This document shows, piece after piece, positions 58,819 to 64,000 of a DNA stretch of 64,000 nucleotides (position 1 is the first letter of the stretch; each line of letters opens with the position of its first letter). The notes under the pieces were generated by a model that was not told where the DNA came from, searched no databases, and was given only the letters and a program-made list of their open reading frames with translations. The DNA is from Pelargonium tetragonum (lineage: Eukaryota; Streptophyta; Magnoliopsida; Geraniales; Geraniaceae), in contig JAYMTL010000004.1 in the NCBI GenBank assembly GCA_036897445.1, forward strand, positions 303,362-367,361, in the 5' to 3' direction. The position numbers were made by a program, and so were the translations under genes.

Positions 58819-58821
58819 ATA

Positions 58822-58880
58822 ACTTGCTGCGTAAGAGTCGAACCTATGACTAAAGTCTCAATTAGAATTTCTTTTACTGA
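58822..58880 (-). tRNA. tRNA-like segment, possible Leu (GAG)
   Basis: Minus strand: CTAA-TTGAGACT-TTAG gives a four-pair anticodon stem with GAG after two T. It is followed by the T arm ATAGG-TTCGACT-CTTAC (four of five pairs, one wobble) and GCAGCAA as acceptor 3' strand. No 5' strand complementary to it (TTGCTGC) is present upstream and no D arm is recognisable. The 3' half looks intact here, the 5' half does not. Confidence 0.33.
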
Positions 58881-58884
58881 ATAC

Positions 58885-61800
58885 AAACTGGGTTAAATGT
58901 ACTAAGCCTGGAGCCTACTTCTAATACACTATTTCGATTCCTATTTACTTTATTTTAGGGTAACAGCAATCAATCTAAGTTATTCTAAAGCCTTTTTTGT
59001 AGCTAGTTCTTGGAATTCTAAAGTTTAGTTTTTTCTAATTTCCTTTAACTAATATAAGACCCGCTATTCACTATACACTTGGGTTTCCTTTGGGGAGGCA
59101 TGTGCTATATCTATTTATGTAAAACATGAATTCCCTTTTCTATCCAGTATAAGGCTATACACTTTCTCAGGAGGAGCTCATACGGCGTATTATAGCTTTT
59201 ATTTAAACCCCAGCTATTCGGTAGAATTCTTTCCGGTGTCCTTATTCTTCAATAGGCAGGGTCTGTCAAACTCCTTTATATTATATAGGCACGGTTAGTG
59301 CTTATCGATACTCCCAAATTTTCTGGCTTTTCATTACTAAAAATGTTTTGAAAGCCTCCCTAGTTTAACCCCAATGCCCGCCTTTCAAGATATATAATAC
59401 TAGGCTGAGATCAATAAAAAGGGTCTATTAGAGAAATAAAAAGTAATAGTTTAGTTTTCCTTCTAAAAGTGTGGCATTTTCTGTTTCTTTATTCTCATTT
59501 TTTCTTTTTTGATCGACCACTCTATTACTTAGCATGAAAGGTTCAAAAGGGGTTCCTGATATTCTTTTTTGTGGAGGCAAGGTTTACTAATACAAAAGCT
59601 ATTTTTGTATGATGGGTTCGCCTCCCCCTCTGTAGTGTAAAAGAATAGACTTCTGTTTTAATTCCTCGAGGAGGCACTCACTCTACAAAATTGAAATTTT
59701 AATAAATTACAATGCCTAAGTCTTAACAACTTTATTATTATGTGACCCGCAATAAAGGCAGAGATGAATTCAAAGGAAAAAGGAAGTCTAAATAACTGCC
59801 CTAAGTACTTTTTTTTTTAACAAGGAGCATCTCATAGTATACGTTATTGCTGACAGCTTCTATACTAAAGCTTTTCGGAAAATACATAGCACTATCCTAT
59901 ATACCATACCGAAATTCTTAGTAGGGAACTCCCTCTACTTCGTTTTACTTATACTTATTAACTGGATCTATTTACGTAACGCCTCTCTCCTAAGTGAGGC
60001 ACGAGGAACCCAGAACTTTGTATCTTTTTCTTAGAGTATCCGGAGCTGCTCCATTGGTATTCAAAAGGTATAAGGTAAACTACTAATGCTTAAGTGTGGT
60101 TATTCCCACTATATTATAGAATTTATATCCCCTATATATATAATTAGATCTTCTCGGAGCAAGCAGGCTTTTTATAAAAGCTACCTTTTGGAATTGTTAA
60201 GGAATTCCTTTGATATCTATGTCATCAAGCCCCTTTTTGTGCTTTTTGGATCTCTATTACCCCTTGAAATTAACAATATCTAGCAAGTCAGATTTAACCC
60301 TCGGTTTACCGGATAAATTAACCTCCAGCTTATAGGTAAGGTTAAGACAAATACAGTATTATAGAAGCTTCTTTAGCACTTTTAATTGCGTTTTTCATAC
60401 AAAAAAGTCTAACTAGCTACGGTTATTAAAAAGGCACTTTCTGGCGATACAACGAGCTTAAATATCTTTTACTGAAAAAGTTTGGGGCAGGGTTAGCTCA
60501 CAAGAAGTGCCCCTATACAAAGGCCACCTTTATTATTATTTCTAAAAACTATTCAATTCCACAATCAAATGAACTTTGCGAGTTAGTATACCAAATTCCT
60601 TATTCTCGGGGGGATCCTTATTTGAGATTTAAGGAAGAAGAAATCCACATTTAGCAGGTGTGCTATACTATATGCAAAAATGTTCGGGCCGGGGTTGAGA
60701 GGGAACCTTACAAGTAATCTAAAGTCTCTTTTCTTTTTATAGGTGTATTTACTAAAAAACTACTAAATATAGGAACTGCTTCCTACAAAGAAATGTGTTT
60801 TGAGCACTCTCCACTTCTAAAAATCCAAGATTTTTATATTAAGCAAAATTGCAGTCTCGCGAGGGATACTAACTATATAGAAAGAAAATAGGAGCCCAGA
60901 GCCCTTTTTAAGAAAATTTGATATAAATTTCAATAGCTTTTTATACTAGACTACCAATAAAGATAAAAGGGGAACTATGGCAGTACTAAATACACTAAGG
61001 GATACCAAACCTTGAGAAATTTACGGGTAAGTTTTTCAAGACATTGATTGCTCACTTTTATGTACAAACGAGTTTTCTAAAGACTTTGAGAGATAATTAT
61101 TAACGCTACTAGAAACGAGATTTTCCTCTAGTTTTATAATGAGTACTTTGTAGAGGTATACTTTTGGCCCAGGGGAAAGAAAAAAGATTTTTTAAGAACT
61201 TTACCCTATGCAAGGCAGGCAATAAACATATTCGAAACTTCTATAGAGTACTGCCAAGAGTAAGAAATTTTAACTAGGCAGATTTATTTACATTTATTTA
61301 ACAAAGCTACGTATTAAGCCACAATCTCGCGTATCCTATACTCTATGAAAAAACTTTTAAGGAATGTTACCCCTTCAATTATGGGAACTCCTTTTCCCCA
61401 GCCTCAGGGTTTTTTGTGCGTCAAGGATTCAGTGCACGATGTCCTCTAATTCATCCCAAGTACTTTGTAAAAGCTTACTTATCTAAGCAGGGCCTTAATT
61501 TAGAAGGATCCATAACTCAGAAACTGATACTAGATATCTCTGACATCTTTGACTTATTTTAGGAACTACAAAATTAGGAATTCCAGTATGAGCAGGGAGA
61601 GCTTACCTTCGTGCCAATCACTAGAATAACTATAGTCAAAAATATAAGCATTAATTACAAGCTAGCAATTTTAGTCACTTATTTCATACTAAGGGACCCG
61701 ATTTTCTTATTTACCCTCGGCTCTCCTGCTTCTTTTATCTAAATTTGTAAATCAAAGGGCTAGTCATACTCTACCTCTACTTATAGTCATAGCTTTTGAG

Positions 61801-63138
61801 CATAGCAGTTTTTCTGAGGGGATACATACAGAATAATAAAGTCTTTCCGTTTCAACCCATCTCTTTAGAATCAAAAGGAGTTACTTCCCAGTTTCTCTTT
61901 TATAAATAAAACTAACCCTTTCCCAAGAGCTTCGGGGGTTGTCATAGGTAAAGCACAAGTAAAGTTCAAGGCTTTTTATTGATATTAAACTAAATAGGAA
62001 GGACCCAATCCTAAAATGTATATAGGTTTTCTTACCCAACTCATTTTGGGTTTATCCAAGGATTTCTGAAACTATTATCTTGTCTTGACCGGATAGATTA
62101 TAAGGCTGCTTAGTTCTAACACAAAACTTTGGTTATATCCAGACAAGACAGGATTAGATTATACAAAGTAATTTAAGTTGCTACCCGTAGTACTTAGTGA
62201 TCTTGAACTCTACTCTCGAATATATTTAATTAAATTATAGCTAGATAGTCTATTTATTAGCTAAATAAGGAATTGCTACTGCACTTGCCTTGACTTTGAC
62301 TTTTTTTAGCTGGACTTGCGTACCTTGTGAAGTACTCATACCAAATAGAGCTGGATTTTTTTAAGAAAAATAGCACTCTATTTAATTGTAAGTTTACTTT
62401 AGGTGTCTCCGAAAGAGTTGAAAAGCACTCTTTTTATATAATAATTGCTTTTTAACAAACTAAAACTCTAACTTGCGTTCAACTTAGTTTACCGATAAAA
62501 AATCTTCTATTGGAAGTTCTGATACCAAGTACCGAGAGCTCTATAAGGATTTAAATGGGGTCTTTTTAGTTAAGGGGTACCTCCTACTGGCTCGCCGTTT
62601 TTCATTTTACTCATTAAAGGCGTCCCTCTCAGTAAGTAGTTCAAGATTCTAGTAGTACAGCTTCTCGTGTAACTGCAGTTTCTTTGCGAAGAGAAGCCCC
62701 GGCGTCTTTTATGGACCCTCTTTTCGCGAAAAAGTACTTGTTAATCCTGTAGTAAAGGTTTTTTTCTAAATCAAAGGGCCTGGGGTTCGTCTCAATTTAG
62801 ACAAAGTAACGCGGGTGTCCAAGTACAAGATAGATTCTTACTAAGTTTTTCCTTACATAAGTCTAGTAGTTAAGCGCTATATTCGTTTTCAACATATATA
62901 TTTATATATATTGCTGGGTCTAGAAAATCTTTAATTCAAAAAGGTTACAATTCTCTAGCTACATTTAGCTGCAAACCCCTCTCCCTGCTAAAGCCGGTCC
63001 CTTTATTTTCTTTTTTCTATATCTAAGCGGTTTTCTCTTCCAAAAAGGCATCAAAAATATGCAAAAAGTGAATTTTTAGTTATAATAGTTTTCCTTTATT
63101 AGTGCTGCCCCGCTTTGTTATACAAGGACTTGGCTTTT
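58885..63138. other. non-coding background
   Basis: AT-rich with dense GC palindromes (GGATCC near 60614 and 61507; GAGCTC near 59178 and 62537). CAACGAGC near 60449 is a short SSU-like word without context. A 65-codon open frame at 60.1 kb appears random. No gene supported. Confidence 0.55.
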
Positions 63139-63140
63139 TT

Positions 63141-63720
63141 ATGCGTCATTTACTAAAGAACAGCAATATAAGACAGGGGACAAGAACAAGAGTACAGGTA
63201 TAGCAATACAGAATACACAAATACAGAAAGACAAAGCAACAAAGGTAAGAAGAAGTAAAAGAAGCCTAGGCCAGAATAAAGCAGAAGTAACAGTGCTATA
63301 GTGCATACATATTCAAAATACTACCTATACAGTTAACCTCCTTCTCTTCGTTACAGTCGGGAAGTAGAGACGATTACCCATTACTAAAAAGCTCCTACGA
63401 TCCCAACCGAGAAACACAGAACGCACTGAGCAAGCTTAGACAACTATAGTTTATTAATTACTATTACTACCATAAGAACTAAGAAACTAATAGTAAGACA
63501 CTAAAACAATACTAACTAACAACTATAACTAATACAAGAACAAATAGCTACAATAAGAAATAAGACAATAAGAACAGGAACTACATTAGCCCCATAAGAC
63601 ATTAGCTACAGTCCCTTCTATCTATTACTATTATAATATTAGTTAGAATATTATAATAGTAATAGGAAGAAACAAGAGAACACGCACAACTCTCCCCTAG
63701 CCACCAAACGAGTTCAAGGT
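63141..63720 (+). repeat. composition island with element copy at 63.29-63.36 kb
   Basis: A-rich, almost free of GC palindromes. It carries the sequence shared in inverted orientation with 56.66-56.73 kb, then a frame stretch SRDDYPLLKSSYDPNRETQ open to a TAG near 63450, then TAGCTACA words near 63545 and 63605 and CCCATAAGAC near 63590. From ATG 63141 one frame reaches the 63.66 kb hairpin with TAA and TAG interruptions but no TGA. The stop frequency is about what random A-rich sequence gives, so coding is not shown. Confidence 0.45.
63622..63665. terminator. 19-bp perfect hairpin
   Basis: Positions 63622-63640 and 63647-63665 are perfect inverted repeats of 19 bases (beginning CTATTACTATT) with a six-base loop AGTTAG. 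It is the longest perfect hairpin I noticed in the window. It sits at the end of the 63 kb island, so a 3' end or element-boundary role is plausible, but this is inference. Confidence 0.6.
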
Positions 63721-63721
63721 C

Positions 63722-64000
63722 GCAAAGCATTTAGAAAAAATGAAGAAAGAAAACTAGGAAATCTCTACTTATGAGTCTTGATACCTATAACTAAACTCTA
63801 AATAAGGTCCTTTGTAGTGTTTTCCTACCTGTAATACTTTAATTACAGTGTAATTAAAAGCACTAGAGATAAAGAAAGTAGGGTCTTTATTCGGGGTCAA
63901 AGGAGCTGTTGAGTAGTAAATAGAAAAGTAAAGAAAAAGATAAAAGCCTAATATAAGATAAGAATATAGAAAGGGTACAAGTCAAGCTTTTCTTAGCTGT
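63722..64000. other. window end, non-coding
   Basis: A/T-rich with purine-rich tail (AGAAAAGTAAAGAAAAAG near 63920). Nothing supported; the window ends without a recognisable feature. Confidence 0.5.

Noticed and set aside
63141-63660. Continuous gene with TAA/TAG read as glutamine
   Set aside because: The frequency of TAA and TAG in this frame equals that expected for random A-rich sequence, so reassignment is not supported by this island alone.

Overview
This window is a 64 kb stretch, roughly one third G+C by eye, with almost no conventional protein-coding sequence. The longest open frame under the standard code is 111 codons, about what chance gives in AT-rich DNA, and it proves to be the read-through of a tRNA-like sequence. 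Several short stretches match universally conserved cores of bacterial-type ribosomal RNA. They lie kilobases apart on the + strand and not in gene order. About ten tRNA-like segments are also present, most of them incomplete. Fragmented, scrambled bacterial-type rRNA in a gene-poor AT-rich sequence points to an expanded organelle genome, most likely mitochondrial, of an alga or other protist. A plastid origin cannot be excluded, and I do not recognise the species.

Three kinds of sequence alternate. (1) A background, over 85% of the window, in which AT-rich runs are broken every 40-100 bases by short GC palindromes such as GGATCC, GAGCTC, GGAATTCC and GGGATTCC. (2) rRNA and tRNA-like pieces: LSU-like at 3.47, 32.04, 46.12, 52.81 and 56.15 kb; SSU-like at 34.05, 36.50 and 42.62 kb; tRNA-like at 25.4, 27.3, 33.9, 34.3, 34.9, 49.5, 52.1, 52.3, 52.9, 58.5 and 58.8 kb. 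(3) Islands of different composition at 7.7, 22.3, 24.5-25.9, 45.5-46.0, 50.2-51.7, 55.3-55.7, 56.6-57.1 and 63.15-63.7 kb. These are strongly purine-rich on one strand, have few GC palindromes, and share words with each other.

The islands hold lysine-rich, protein-like frames that usually lack an ATG. Some run on through in-frame TAA or TAG but show no TGA. They could be degraded genes, exons, genes read with a changed code, or non-coding repeats. The sequence alone does not decide.

The rRNA pieces would have to be transcribed separately and assemble by base pairing, as in known fragmented mitochondrial ribosomes. Strong hairpins at 47.7 kb (two in tandem), 24.5 kb and 63.6 kb may be transcript ends or processing signals. 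All assignments rest on motif recognition by eye; no covariance model or database search was run.
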